Positions 37,472 through 50,624 of a stretch of DNA of 64,000 nt are shown here, piece by piece. Location of the stretch: positions 18,182,576 to 18,246,575 of the forward strand of contig CM049309.1 of assembly GCA_026874595.1 (NCBI GenBank), read 5' to 3'. Position numbers and translations under genes: made by a program. Every line of letters begins with the position of its first letter. Within the stretch, counting starts at the first letter, position 1. The notes below the pieces were generated by a model. That model ran no database searches, was not told the DNA's origin, and worked only from the letters and a program-made list of their open reading frames with translations. The DNA is from Sipunculus nudus. Lineage: Eukaryota > Annelida > Sipuncula > Golfingiida > Sipunculidae.

Positions 37472-40400
37472 CATCACGGTTCATTTTCCTGCTGCCATCA
37501 TCACAATCACCATTTTCACTAGTTTTACACACAGATGCTGAGTAATCCAAACTTGGCTGTTTGCCACAGCTAAAAGTGTCCTTTCCATTCACCAAACCAC
37601 TGGTGACCACAGACTCAGGGGTCTTGGTGGCGTCACCATTAGACAACGCCGTGGAACATACCTCTCCTTCACTATCCACGGCATCTACATTCCTTGTATT
37701 TCCACAGATTCTACTACCAATAGCGTTACACTCCATTTCGAGCTCTCGGTCAACTGAGCCAAGGTTTAAATCTTCACTTGCCCTTACGTCTGATTTCCAC
37801 GGATCTGTGAAAGCTTTATCAATAATAGAATCCACTCGGGCTTTCCATGGCAGCTCGGACACTTTGGTGCCACTTAACGTCTCATAATGTTTTGAATAGT
37901 CACTTTTGGATAAAAAATGCTTCCCATGGGCCATCCTGCTCACCACATCAGGATGTTCTTTTGGATTCAGCATTTTTTCCATGAATACCCCCGGGGGTAG
38001 CTGACACTCCCGGCTGTCCAGTGCCATACCTACTGTAAGCATTGTGGAATCATGCATGGGCTTTCTTTCCTGGTTGTCATTAATACCAGGTTTTACAGGG
38101 TCAGACGGCACCGATAGTTTGTCTGTCCCTGCATTCACCATAGATTGCTCCACTGGACTTGGCACTGGGCCATTTGATAACAGCTTAGGATGATCAGTAG
38201 GTATACTACAGTCATTGGAATGGTGCACTGCGTCTATGTCACAGTTCTGTAAGTGCTCTGGCACAGCAGAGTTCACTGTATGATGGCTGGTTTTGCTTTT
38301 CATGGGTTCTATCACAGGAGATATAGAGTCACTAGCTTGCTTTTGTAACACCAGGACTGGCCTGGCATGACCAGAAGGGTGTGATGATACAGTTATTTTG
38401 GAGTGAGCATTGTGAACAATACCCCCCTGAAGTTCATTGGCACCAAGGACATGTGCCTGGGTCACAACACTACTGAGAGTATGATTTGGCGACAATTTGT
38501 GTTCTGAGTCTGTGGATCGGTTTTCATCAGTGTCTGACATGAGGTCCTTGCAAAGTGACAAGGACTCCTGTGAGATTTCTGAGGTAGGACTACGCGAGTC
38601 TGGCTGTGCATTTGGAGTACTAGACTGGACCATAGTGCTGCTCACACCTGAATCTGCTGGGCTGCTGGAGCTCTCCGAGTTTGGTCCACTTGGGAGACTG
38701 GTGCTGATGGTCTCTGCATTTTCACAGGCTGAAGGCACAGAGTCGTTTTGACTCAACAGGACAGAGTGGCCAGCATCTTGTAGGGTTCCTGGCAGCAGGG
38801 TAGGCTTATGAGAATGAAGTGGACTAGAATGGGGATGGTGTGTAACACTGGAACTAACAGCTACTGAGCTAGGTCCTACTAACATGGAACAGTGTGATGT
38901 GGTGACCACAGGTGCAGGGATAGACCTGTGGGTCAGCGAGTTCAAACTACTGACCAAATCTCCACTATTTCCGCTCTGCCCACCCATCTGACCTAAGTCT
39001 AATGGCACTGGAACCGTCCTCATGAGGTCAGCTATTGACAAAGGTGGCGCTGCCACAGTGCTAGTGCTAGAGGCTGACGGCATTCCTCCTCCTTGCAGAA
39101 CCATTCTTGGATTACTGACTGTCAGAGTACTTGTTAATCCCAATCCTGGCCTTACCCCATGCAGTGAGGTACCTTGTAGCCGTATGACTGAGCCACTCCC
39201 TATTGGTGCTGCCACATGAGGTGGAGTGAACTGTGAACTGTCCTTCAAATTTGCACAGCTAATGCCACTTTTCAGCTGCCCTGCTACATAAGTATTTGTA
39301 TTACTAGTCTCTGTCATGATGGAATCCTCACTAGTCACCAACTCAAACTGTCCTGTGAATGGGTTGATGAGTTTACCTGCAAAATTATCAACAGGCGGCT
39401 GTGCAATAGTTTGTATCAGGGACTGGTGTGAAGTGGTTTGTGGGCCTGCATGTGCCAAAGTCTTGGCTGGACGGATACTGGCTGCAGGCAATGGTATTGA
39501 GGAGCTGCTGTCAACCACAGCAGTGTGGGTACCTGGTGCAGAAACAGCAGTGCTGGATGCAGGGATTGAGGTCAGGGATACTGAAGCCTGAAGGGGTACA
39601 GATGAAGAAGCAGGCGGGAATGAAACAGACAAGGTGGAGGAGCTAGGGTGGTTGGCTCTGGGTACAACTGGTAGAGGTGGCACTCTCTGGAAAACACTTT
39701 GTGCACTGCTGGGCATGGTGCCTGCAGAGCTTCCAGGCATTTTGTCCAATTCCATCGGGGCAGCCGTTGTCTCAACAGCCTGAAGAGCTGGGGCTTTTGG
39801 TTTTCGAGGTCTACGTTTCCGCTTGGGGGGTGTTGGGTTCAGTGCCCCTTCCATCATTGCTGTTTTGCTCTGGATGATATTGTTCAAATGTGCCCCTGCC
39901 TGTTCATTCTGCAGCAAGTTTACTAGTAAAGGACTAGTTGCGGATAATGTGCGACCAAACAAGCCTGGAGGAAGGTTCTTCAGCATGTTACTATCTTGAC
40001 TTAGCTGCATCACCAGTTCAGCTGCAGCCCTTGGGTCTTTCGACAAGCACGCTGAGCTGAGTTGGGAGGCTAACGAAGGCGGTATATTCATATGCTGAGA
40101 AACATCAGGGTTAGCCTGGGCTGGTTGAAACTGGAAGGGTGGAGTATGGCTTGGAGTATGGCTTGGGCTTTTCCCTGATGGTGCAATACCAGGCTGCAAG
40201 GGTACTCCAATTTGTAATCCACGCCCCTCCTCTGCCTGGCTAACTTTTGGTTTCTGAAGCACACCTGGTGACTCTGTCTGGCTAAGTATTGAGTCAAACA
40301 CTGCAGCTGGAGTGCCTTGCTGCCTGAGGTAATCAACAATATTTTTGCGAGTAGTTTCCACATTAGGGCCTGGTAACACATCCTCAGAGGTGGAAAAGTC

Positions 40401-40672
40401 AAACACGGAACTGGTGACATTTGAGCTTGTCGCCTGCCTTGGTGAATTAGTCCTAAACACAAGCTCTGTAGGTTCATTATTTTTGCCTGCGATAGTGAGG
40501 GATATGAGACGATCCCCCTCTATTTGCACTGCTAGAATACCCAGATCGCGCAACGTGTGGTCACCCTGTTCTGCCAGATGTCTCAGTCGTACAGCTGCCT
40601 CCTTTGGGATGTTGAAGGTGACACGCACACTGTTCCATGGTTCCACCTTCTTCAGAATTAATGTGCTCTTCT
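37472..40672 (-). CDS. NCOA6: NCOA6 coding exon 2 (conserved N-terminal block, LXXLL box)
   Basis: A single 3201-base exon encodes residues 41-1107 of the assembled protein. The acceptor is TTGTTTCAG|AG (after 40673) and the donor is GATG|GTAGGT (intron from 37471); both are phase 1. Residues 48-63 read KKVEPWNSVRVTFNIP and residues 81-94 LRDLGILAVQIEGD, the diagnostic near-identical block of NCOA6. The nuclear receptor box LVNLL is at about 290-294 in the context SPLLVNLLQ, the same context as the first LXXLL of human NCOA6. A basic tract (KRKRRPRKPK, about 324-333) follows it, as a lysine-rich tract does in the human protein, and could be a nuclear localisation signal. The remainder is low-complexity and rich in Ser, Pro, Thr and Ala. 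I saw no second LXXLL. In the known family the protein is a nuclear adaptor that binds liganded receptors through LXXLL and belongs to KMT2C/D complexes. An alternative donor TAG|GTATAC two bases on is weaker. Confidence 0.93.
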
Positions 40673-43600
40673 CTGAAACAATGAACAATTCAACAATAAT
40701 TAATCATCTAATTAATAACTTTTTCATACATTATTATGGAAAAAAGGGTCAAAGATGCAATTTCTTGTCACAGTGAAAAATTATGAATTGTGGTCATAAT
40801 GAAGTTTTTATGTTGAGATTTTTTTTTTAAATTAAGGATAAAGACAGTTAAATGATAATATTGCAATACGTGTTGATGTTTACATAAAATGAACAACAGT
40901 AAAAGACAACAGTATAATACAACATCATAAATAATAGGCCTAAAATTGTGAGGGGCTTTTGAATCCATTCAATTATTTGATTCTTTACCTCCTCTTCGAT
41001 TCTCAATTTAATTCTTACATAATCAGTAAATTTCACATTTTCCTTTAAATAAAAAGAAATATTTTGGATGTTATTTAATTTTAACCAAAGTAAAGGATAA
41101 ATGTAACTTGCCCTCTGTTTATCACTGCCATTTATGTTTTTTATGTGAGAGGAGGGCATATAATAATAATCTAAATGAATGGATTCAGAGGTTATGAATC
41201 AAATACAACTTAATCAAGCGGCTGCCATTCAAATTCAATGTACTAATTATTCCATGCATTGCTGCACCCATAATACATAAAGCACAAGATTAAGATCCAG
41301 AATGTACATGATGCAATTTGTGAATTTACTACTGTGCATTCTGAATTACAGAATTATTCTTATGGAGATTTTCTGGAATATTGAGCTAAACCTCTTTCAC
41401 TTGAACACTACAAGTTATGAACAGACAATATGTCTACTATGTCTGCTTTTGTCTACATTTTGTGTTCTTAGACAATGGACAGAACATACCCATTTAAATA
41501 GCACCTAAGTTAGCATATAAAGTGTAATGAAAGTGGTGGTGGTTGTGTGTGTGTGTGGGGGGGGGGGTCAGATGGTCATATTACTTATAACTAATTAAGT
41601 TTTCTTTTTAGTTGATGGGGGGGAGGAGGTCAGATGGTCATATTACTTATAACTAATTAAGTTTTCTTTTTAGTTGATGGGGGGGGGGGGGCAGGAGGTC
41701 AGATGGTCATATTACTTATAACTAATTAAGTTTTCTTTTTAGTTGATGGGGGGGGGGGGGGGAGGTCAGATGGTCATATTACTTATAAATAATTCAGTTT
41801 TCTTTTCAGTTGATGAAAGCTTCTTCATTGTAAACCACAATCCTAATGGCTAAAGTACAACTAATTCATAAAAGAAATGAATGCAAATAAGTATGCTACA
41901 GTACTAACCATAACTCCAGTTTGTCTAGATCAAATATACCTGTAGCTGAAATGCTGAATCATGTAACTTCTAATTTAACTGGCCTGATGGACCAACCAAA
42001 AATTCCCAACTGATTTGGATGGTGAGAAAATGGCAACAATAATGAAGGTAGGTAACAAAACAAAATAAATGAATAATCTAGTATTTTTAATGCAGCACCT
42101 GACAAGCCTGCAACTGCAGTATTCAATTTTAATCAACTGGACATTGACTGAACAGTTGGAATTAAACTCAGATTCCATAATAATAAATGGAACTTCATTA
42201 ATCAATAAACACCTTTTTCAGATGAAAGCAAACTTTAGCAACGGTGTTTATCTAATTTTTTACATGAATCTGTAATAGGTCAAAAGAATGACATTTGTAG
42301 ATTCCTTTGTAATTTTATATCGGAAAGGTAACACAGGTAACATTTTGAGTACACAATGTAACCAGGAAACAAAACTGTGTTGCCACCGTGGCAATTAAAT
42401 CTCTTTGAACAGAAAGAATTATCTCTGCATGGCAACATATAATCTCATATAGCCTTGAGCAACTCAATCCTTTTAGCAAACAAAAAAGAGCCTTAAAATG
42501 AAAGTAATTTATTTATTTCACCATGTCAGGCTTTATCACTCCCTAAAATACTACATGGAGCACATCAGAATGACAATGCGGTTATTTATAAGCATGTCAC
42601 TGCCTGCAGGCTTTGCATGACACAGAACACTTGATCAATATTATGGAATAGCCCAGCATAACAGACACAATACCAACCTTCACTATGTCAAGTGGCTGAC
42701 CTGACCTTGCAGGCAGGTGTACTTGGCAGTGTGCCAGCTGGCTCCCAGCCATAACTTGTTGGGGCCTCAGAAGGCATTTGAGGATAATTATGCTGGGTTG
42801 TCAGCCCCACAATCCAACATATACACAGGCCCAGCTGTTAAAATGGACTGGTCAGGGAAAGCTGGCAGCTGTTACAGCCTGGGTGGGCTGTATGAGGCAG
42901 TGATGTATGACATACTCTTGGAATATTACAGAATTATAACCAAATATGGAGTAATATACCCGGACATTTATGCATGCTGAAAAGGAGAATTATCTTGTGT
43001 GCTGATCTACACAACAATTATACCATGCACACATGACCTGTTCTCTGGATGTGTACAGTGAAAATGAGACCAGTTCTCTCTTGTAGATGGATATGATTTT
43101 TGGTGGAATTACAGAGAGCTATAAAAATTACTTTATGACAAACCTGAATGTGAGTTTCATTGTTTACTGATTAGGAAAATTAATTGCAATATTTCTTTCA
43201 GTATACTGTTATATTTAAAATATTTACAGTGAGTAGGTTCAATATTGTTACACTTTATATCATAAAATGTCTTCAATATTTAAATACATTTCTATATTCA
43301 AAATGTTTTTAGTATTCAGGTTCATAGCTGCTACATTATAAAATTTTTCTGCTGAGTAAAACTTCCACTTTTTTTTTAAATTTCCAATTTATTTTTCAAG
43401 ATGAAGTCCAATTTTTTTATCTGCATAACTTAGTTTAACTAAGCAAAATGAATAAAGATTTCTTTTACATTTTTTTTTATAATTTCAACATCATGAAATG
43501 CTGCTGTTCAGTTAATCATATTTTCTTAAGAACTCTGCTAAAATCAACATTTTCCCCAAGCCCTAATTTTGCAGAACCTGAAGGATCCCTATTAATACTT

Positions 43601-44419
43601 GACAGTCTGACATAAAAGAGTTTCAAGTTGGTTAATATAAATTTATCTAAGCCTAAGGTAACTATAGTCCATTTCATCCCCTCATGTCCACCTGTTTTAT
43701 GCAATGAAAATTTTTATTAGTCATATTTCAAGGGAAACAATTATAATGGGGAGTACAGGATTTAAGGACCTAATTTTCAACAAGGTAAATAAATACCTAC
43801 CTAACACCTTATTTAAGTAACAGAATTATTTGAAAATATGAGAAATCAGTCAATATTTTACAACATATCAGACCCACTTATGGCAGACAATGTCTAGCTC
43901 AAACGAAGATGGTCACTAATGCAATGACACATCATATCTGCCAGATCATTGTGAAGAGACTAAAAAGTTGTATAACATAAACAAGGGATTTATTGTAAAA
44001 TTTGAAATTGCCATACTAGGTTGTCTCTTCCATAAGAAGTTTTCTAGGGTTTAGTTGAAAAATATAAACTTTTATGAAAATCATCGACAAAAACAGGTGG
44101 ATAGCAGGTGGTGAAACAGACTATAGCATTTTTTGTCAAGACACATGAAGGATCATGCATTGAAAATATAAACAGCAAATAATGGTGACTGAAATTATGA
44201 TAACACAAAGACGGAATGGATGAAATAAAAAGATTGATAATTTTCAGCATGTCTGCAATATTCTCATCAGAGAAAAGTAACCTTGACAAGAGATAGAAAA
44301 AGAGTGAGGTACCAAAAAAAAATAAAGATGTTTTCTTGGAAGTAATTAATTGTCACTGCTGCACAAAAAACCATACCAAGATGAGCATATGTTTGTAACG
44401 ATTGCGGGGCCATACACAC
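40673..44419 (-). other. NCOA6: NCOA6 intron 1
   Basis: This 3.7-kb phase 1 intron starts GTGTGT and ends TTTCAG. It contains the poly-G tandem repeat at 41549-41812 and is otherwise AT-rich unique sequence. Open frames in it (for example 42717-42980) have no recognisable family and no matching splice sites. Confidence 0.85.
41549..41812. repeat. poly-G linked tandem repeat in intron 1
   Basis: Four units of 62-69 bp (starts near 41567, 41629, 41698, 41765) read GTCAGATGGTCATATTACTT, then AATTAAGTTTTCTTTTTAG, then TTGATGGGG with a G run of variable length (7 to 14). Length differences come mainly from the G run. Confidence 0.9.
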
Positions 44420-44540
44420 CTGAGCCGATGAGGTCCTGGAGCCGTTTCCTGAAGCTATTTAGATTACTGTGGAAGTCTGGGTCGTAATAGTCCCCTTCAC
44501 ATGTCAGCACTGTCTCAATGTAGTCTTCCTGGGGACCCAT
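44420..44540 (-). CDS. NCOA6: NCOA6 coding exon 1 (N-terminus)
   Basis: This exon encodes the first 40 residues plus one base of the next codon. It starts at an ATG (44538-44540) that lies 14 bases after a good acceptor (ATTATTTTTCAG, ending at 44555), and it ends at the donor CAG|GTGTGT with the junction after 44420, in phase 1. The peptide (MGPQEDYIETVLTCEGDYYD...FRKRLQDLIGS) aligns with the vertebrate NCOA6 segment containing TIFVAFKGN and the helix just before the KVEPWNSVRV block. It is shorter at the N-terminus than the human protein, which has about 45 acidic residues ahead of this segment (from memory). The splice to exon 2 restores a GAG codon and gives GSEKSTLILKKVEPWNS, parallel to human MESSKLKVQKVEPWNS. 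An upstream AUG in a further 5' exon cannot be excluded, so the start is likely but not certain. Confidence 0.85.
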
Positions 44541-44554
44541 CCTGGGCTCTCAGG
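44541..44554 (-). other. NCOA6: 5' UTR end of NCOA6 exon 1 and its splice acceptor
   Basis: On the minus strand a pyrimidine tract and CAG (44557-44555) come immediately before the 14 bases CCTGAGAGCCCAGG and then the ATG. This implies at least one upstream non-coding exon. I could not find it or a promoter for it between 44.6 kb and the right end, so it may lie outside the window. Confidence 0.55.
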
Positions 44555-47500
44555 CTGAAAAATAATCATAACAAATAATATATACTATATATACTGCATA
44601 AATATACTGCAAAACATTTTAATAGAAACTGGTTAATTCAGAAATTTATTGTAGTTAAAACCCTTAAAACATTCTGGCATAAGTCCAGTGCCACTTTTAC
44701 AACTTTTGCCTGCATGGTGCTCTATTAAATATAATCTGACACCTGCTGAGTATAATTGGAATGTTTCCATGAATGCATGAACCTTGCTTGTAAAAATTTT
44801 GATTGATGTGTACTGTCCAAAACATTTTGACAAATGTATTGGTCTGTCTTTCAAGGTACACCAATTTTAATGATGGACCACTGGTTAAAACAAAGAATTA
44901 TATATGAAAATACCGTGACACTTTGAACTGAAAAATAATGCCTTAATATATATTGCGCCCTAAATGTGAAATTTCCCATTTCATGAAATGGACATCAATT
45001 TTGCTCAATCCATGAATTGGGCAACTATTTTCATTCATATTCAGAGATAGCAACATAAGAGGAATTTTGTTCATGCATGTGCTCATGTTCATGTTATTTA
45101 GGTCACATCAAGAGAAAAGAAATGTGTTATGAGGTGGTAAAAATAAAAATAATTCTTTTTGTTGTACTGTTTCTGGACAAACCAGTAGATTCCTAGGCAC
45201 AAAGAACAGTGATGGTTATAGCATGGTACATTTGGTAAAGTCCACATGGAAGCCCTGCGGTCAACACTTGGGTTAATATCCGTGTAATTAAAACCAAGCC
45301 TCTCCTACAGGCCCTTATTTGAACAATTATTTTATTACTTCCACACTTTACAAGGTGCAATTATATTTCAATACAGCATTAATATTCTATATATATGCAA
45401 AATTTGCATCTCACAAAGGAATTATTCTAACCCTTCCGTTAAGTCTTTAGGCCTTGTTTTTGCTGTTTCTTTGACAATTCATTCTTCACCACTTAAATTC
45501 CCCCTTTCCCTTTACAGTTTAAATAATTCCCCCAATAGACGAAAAGGTCACCAAATCTTGAAAAGCAGTTTAATTCAAGGCAAGTACCTGCCTTAAAATA
45601 ATGATATAAATAAAATTAAGATAAAGCCAATCCCCAATGTCTTCTTGGAATATATTTAAAACTAAATGATGACTTTTTTCACTGGGCAGTATATTATTCA
45701 TGACTATTAATTTTTTTTTCTGTTGGCATCTGTAAATTATGAATATTTATTTTTCTTCCTGATAATATCTCCAAATTATGACAATTTTTTCCTTGCCGGC
45801 ATCTGCGAATCAGGAGTTTACATTTTTCCTCTCAATCTAGATCTCTTGATTATGACTATATTCATTTTCCTGCTGGTATCTATAATTCTTACTTTTAATT
45901 TTTCTTCTGTTGTTTTCTCCCTTATTGATTATGATTAAACATTTATCTTGGACAACATCCTATCTAACATAATGTGACTACCATGAGTGATAAATGCAGC
46001 GTGTGTGTGAATGCATAACAAGCCCCAGCTAGTTTCTACCCTCCCTTATTAAATATTAATTTAACGTTTGCACTGTACATCTTCTATTCTGATAGGTGAG
46101 CTAAACGAATGAGTCATTGCATTATAACTACATGTGAACAGAGGACTGAGAGCTGAAGCAGCGCCAGTGCTGACCCTTCTGTACCATCTATTTTAATGTG
46201 TACAGCATGCACTGGATGACTTTAAAATAGAAGTTCTTCTGAAGTTCAATATGAGCAACATGATCGTTATATTCATGTTCCTTCTTATTTTCATTTATAC
46301 ATCAACAGTTGCTGAGAGATGCCTCCTGTAAGCTTTCAATCCAAATGACATGCTTTGCTGTACAGTGATCTGCTCTTGGCATACCTAGAAAGACAATCTG
46401 GAAGAGGTTTAGAGATGAGGTATGAGTAGCTGACCTGGAAGCTAGGAATATCTACTTGTATCATGTCCAAAGAGTCACTAACATCATGTTGTTTTATGTT
46501 TAGGCCTAAAAAATTAAAATATATATTCTCTAAATTATGAGCCCTTCAAACTTTAATCTTAAACTGAAATTTTTTAAAAACTGTTTTAAATTATATCCAT
46601 TCACATTTAATAAACTGCATTCAGAATATGCCCTCCCCAGGGCTGAAGCCAAAAATGACATGTGCAATTAGGTGGAACTATTGGCAGCAAACGCAACTCT
46701 CACCAACTTGGTACATTCATATGTGACATGATAAACTTGGGAATAATATGGGTAAACCAACTCTTTTTCTCCTAAAGTTCAGAGGGGCAGGGGGAAAAGA
46801 ACGCCCTCGATTGATCAGGGAGAAATGTCCGTTTACAGAAACTCTGAATTTAATCTTGAATTTGACTGAATCGTACCAGGGCTGCAGCTAGTCATCGGAC
46901 CTGTAGATATTTTAGACTTACATAGTGCGTTTTTCAGGACTTGTCGTGGTCAGGAGTTGATATTCCTCATACACACGCTACAGGCATGCATACAGGTTAC
47001 AACGGCCGACTCATTCATTTTAAGAGTCAGGACTAGGCTACGGCATGAGAGGTAAATGATAACCGCATGAAACACGTAAATGATATAGACTCTATAGTAC
47101 ATCTAACAGCAGCTGTTTATATTTAAGAATATACTTCATATAAAAAAGTTCACTGACTGAGTATTTTTCCTTTATTGTGTAAAATATTGCTTTGAATAAA
47201 AAGGTAATTCAGAGACCACTTTTTGGGTACGTATCTTTACCCTAGCATTTTATTTGGGTACGTAATTTTACTCATTTACTCTTCTTGCGGAAACCCTGCC
47301 ATGAATGTCAAATGTTGATATTTCCTTGAAGTAAAGAAGCCTAAAGGCATGATTAAATGGAACAACAGCTGATCAGCAAAGCACCATAAACAAGTATAAA
47401 CTATACATTGTGGTGAACCCGCCGCAAAATATTCTTCATGGGTTGTAGACATTGCTAGCAGCTTAACACCTTGATAAATAATCTCAGCCAGTCATATCAA

Positions 47501-50500
47501 AGATGAACATGAAAAGGTACCTATTGGCTATGGTGCTTTAAAGAAAACAAAACTGGCACCAAAGGATATCACTTTGTTACCACAATCTGTGAAGCGTTGC
47601 AGTACTTTATGTGTAGATTGAAACATTTGCATGACATAATTGTCATGTCAGTCCATAAACATTCTTTCCATGAAAAAATTGCCAGAAGCCACCTATGAGG
47701 TATCATACACGGTGGTTTGGCTCATAACCTTTGACCTTTATCCTAATGGCCTAGCTAACGGACAATGTGATGAGCGAGGATGGCTCTGTTTTATTACTGG
47801 CACTATGTGAACTAGGTATCCACAAAATGACATCTCCCCCAACAAAACATGCACTTGAATCCTTTTATGTGTAACACAACTAACAGTAACAGTCTTGGAG
47901 CCTGGCAGATAAATTGCAGCAAACAATATCACAGTAATGTTTGACAACCCATTTGGCCCACTAATACCCATAATGGTCTAGTAATCTACATATTTAAAGA
48001 ATCAGTTCTGAGTTGACCAGTAAAGTAATATTAGTTGCATCCTGGGTACAGCCTGGTTAATGGCATTGGTGTTGATGAATTGTGGGCCTAAGGTCAAGAT
48101 TCCAAATATAGGTATACAAATCCTCTCAAAGCTATTTTTTTTTTGGGGGGGGGGGGGGTATTCTGCAATTAGTTGGAAATGACACTTTGCATAACTTGAA
48201 CTGATCAATTTATTCAAGTCAACTTCTATAAGTTGATTTTTTCTTCTTCTGAGGACCAAACATGGAGAATTCTTGTTAAACAGATAATCTTTTTAGATGG
48301 AAGATTCAGTACAATATGCTTTCAATATGACTATTTTAAAATATATTAAACTTAATTTCCTCATGGTCATTTAAATAGAGAAATATGATGACAAACTATT
48401 ACAAAGCCAATTTCTTGGAGGCTAAAATATTGTCAATGTATTGATAAAGAGACATCTGATGATATAATATTTGACTTTGTATCAATACTATCATGATGTA
48501 GTGTGGCACTGGTGATGCGCTCAAACCCTAACAACAACCTCCCAGGGAGGAGAACATTTTGCACCCAAAACAATATTAAAGGTGATGTAGCAAAAGCTTC
48601 CAAGTTCCATATTTGTTACAAAGCTTGTGTAATGTGAGCAGATTTAAATATATGACAGGAATACCTTAATTTCAGGGATGAAATAATAATGAACTGCAGA
48701 GTTGAAAACATTACATTTTTTTTCAACAGATTAGGTGTTGAAAATGTTGTTTCACAGTGGTATTCAATATTTTTATAAATCCACTTGTTCTCCAAATTCC
48801 ACTGTTTAATATTTAAAAGTTTAACCTTTAAAAAAAGCCAGTAATGTTAAGTAAAATTTAATGCCTTCAGTTTTTATCAAAATTTTCATTAAACTGACCT
48901 TTTTTTGGTGTAGTAAATTTGTTTCAATGAAGATGACAGTAATCAAAACTAAAAGTGCATAAAAACATGCATGTTACAAGACAATGACAGTAATAAAGTA
49001 CATAATAAACATATAATCCACCATCATCACCATGGGTGCACTGAGGTATCGGACACATAAAAGCATGTCATTGCTTCAGGTGACTTGATCAAATATATTC
49101 GGATGAGGCATCACCCGCCTTCACCTGTGTCACAGAACCATTTAGTTCCACACGCCATTTGCAACTTAATCATAGATATTGACTTGCTAATGGGCAATGA
49201 AAGTCGCAACTCTTGCCTCTGCATTTGAACATCAATATTGTCTAGCCTTTCATGTTTAAAATGGATTAGTATATGCATCAGAAAATTTTGCCAAGCTTTA
49301 GCAGATGATCTCATCAGCAGACATCAACATTTAGTATAACAATCAATGATCTCAACATCCCAGATGATTCCAAAAGCATCATCAAACTGTAACTGGTTTT
49401 GTTGTTCAAGCCTTATGGCAGCTGAGACATAATACCTGACAATTCATGCATATGTAAATACAGAGGCGCAAATCCCTTTTCCTGTCTCCAAAAGTTCCTT
49501 GGTCTTATTTTTACAAACCAGAAATACCATTAAGAATGCACTCACATGACCTCTGTTGCCTTGGCAGCCCTCTTTAACAAGCCAGACCCCCTACTAACCA
49601 CAAAACCACAAAAGTTGTGAATGTCATATTGTACCTGCCACTGATCATAGATAGTCATATGCTCTGAAAATACATCTGTCTGTTTAATGCTGCGCTCCCA
49701 CTGGCAAGCCTTTTTTTGCATGCAGATTATTTTAAATTAAAGGAAAAGCTGTCTGGTTGGGTTAGATACAAAAGTCCTATAAATACCTATATATAAACTG
49801 GGAGATAAAACTACCAATAAGTACTTGTTAAAAGTATAATAAAACGAATGATCTTTTTTTTAAGTTTGATTAATTATTGATGTTTTGTCTGCATCACATT
49901 TTTCATATCAAATAATTTAATTGTAAACAGAGCATGCCAATCAGAACTCAATTCATTTGTAATTGTAACTCTACTAGGGTTAGTTTTTCCATTACATGTA
50001 AATTGTTATGTTACAAATTAAAATATCAACCAGAAATATTTTCTTCAGGATAAGTCAATTATATATATTATATGTATTTTTTTGGTTAAATTTAAATAAC
50101 TACACTGGTAATTTATGGTTGACAAGGTACCTTGAAGGTACCCGAACTGGAAATATGATACTTATTGATACAACATAAATCTTTATGATTCTGAAGTAAT
50201 CAGCTTAATTTTTACTATTGCTTTGGACAAAGAACGGTTTAAAAGTGCTCTCTTTTATGTCTCATCTTAAAATGAAATGTCTTGTTGCCACGTATAAACC
50301 CTTTTTTAAACTTATCTTTACACTGCAAGACAATCAATATTCTTTTAACTTGTGTTTTATGGAAAAAGTGAGGAGTGCACCTATGGAAAGGTCATACTTC
50401 ATTCAGTTAATATATAATATTATGCACTGAATCTAAAGCCCTTAAAAATTAATGTGGCAAATGAAAGTTCCAAGATAAAAGTCAAACTCGGAGTCAGGAG

Positions 50501-50616
50501 TCACATATATCATGAATTCCATTTAGTCAAGAATACACATTTCTACCCCATTGTCCTACATTTTTCAAGAGTGCCACCATGAAAACTACAGTAGTTTTTA
50601 GCTATTGCACCTACTG
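44555..50616. other. 5' flank or 5' intron of NCOA6, no gene recognised
   Basis: About 6 kb of AT-rich sequence upstream of exon 1, on the minus strand probably an intron in the 5' UTR. A G run lies near 48144. Open frames at 47738-47971, 48002-48259 and 49111-49314 (minus) show no known domain or splice framing. I saw no clear CpG promoter here. Confidence 0.5.
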
Positions 50617-50624
50617 GTACTAGG

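Noticed and set aside
42717..42980. Plus-strand 87-codon frame in intron 1
   Set aside because: GC-richer than its surroundings but without known motifs, start context or splice framing.
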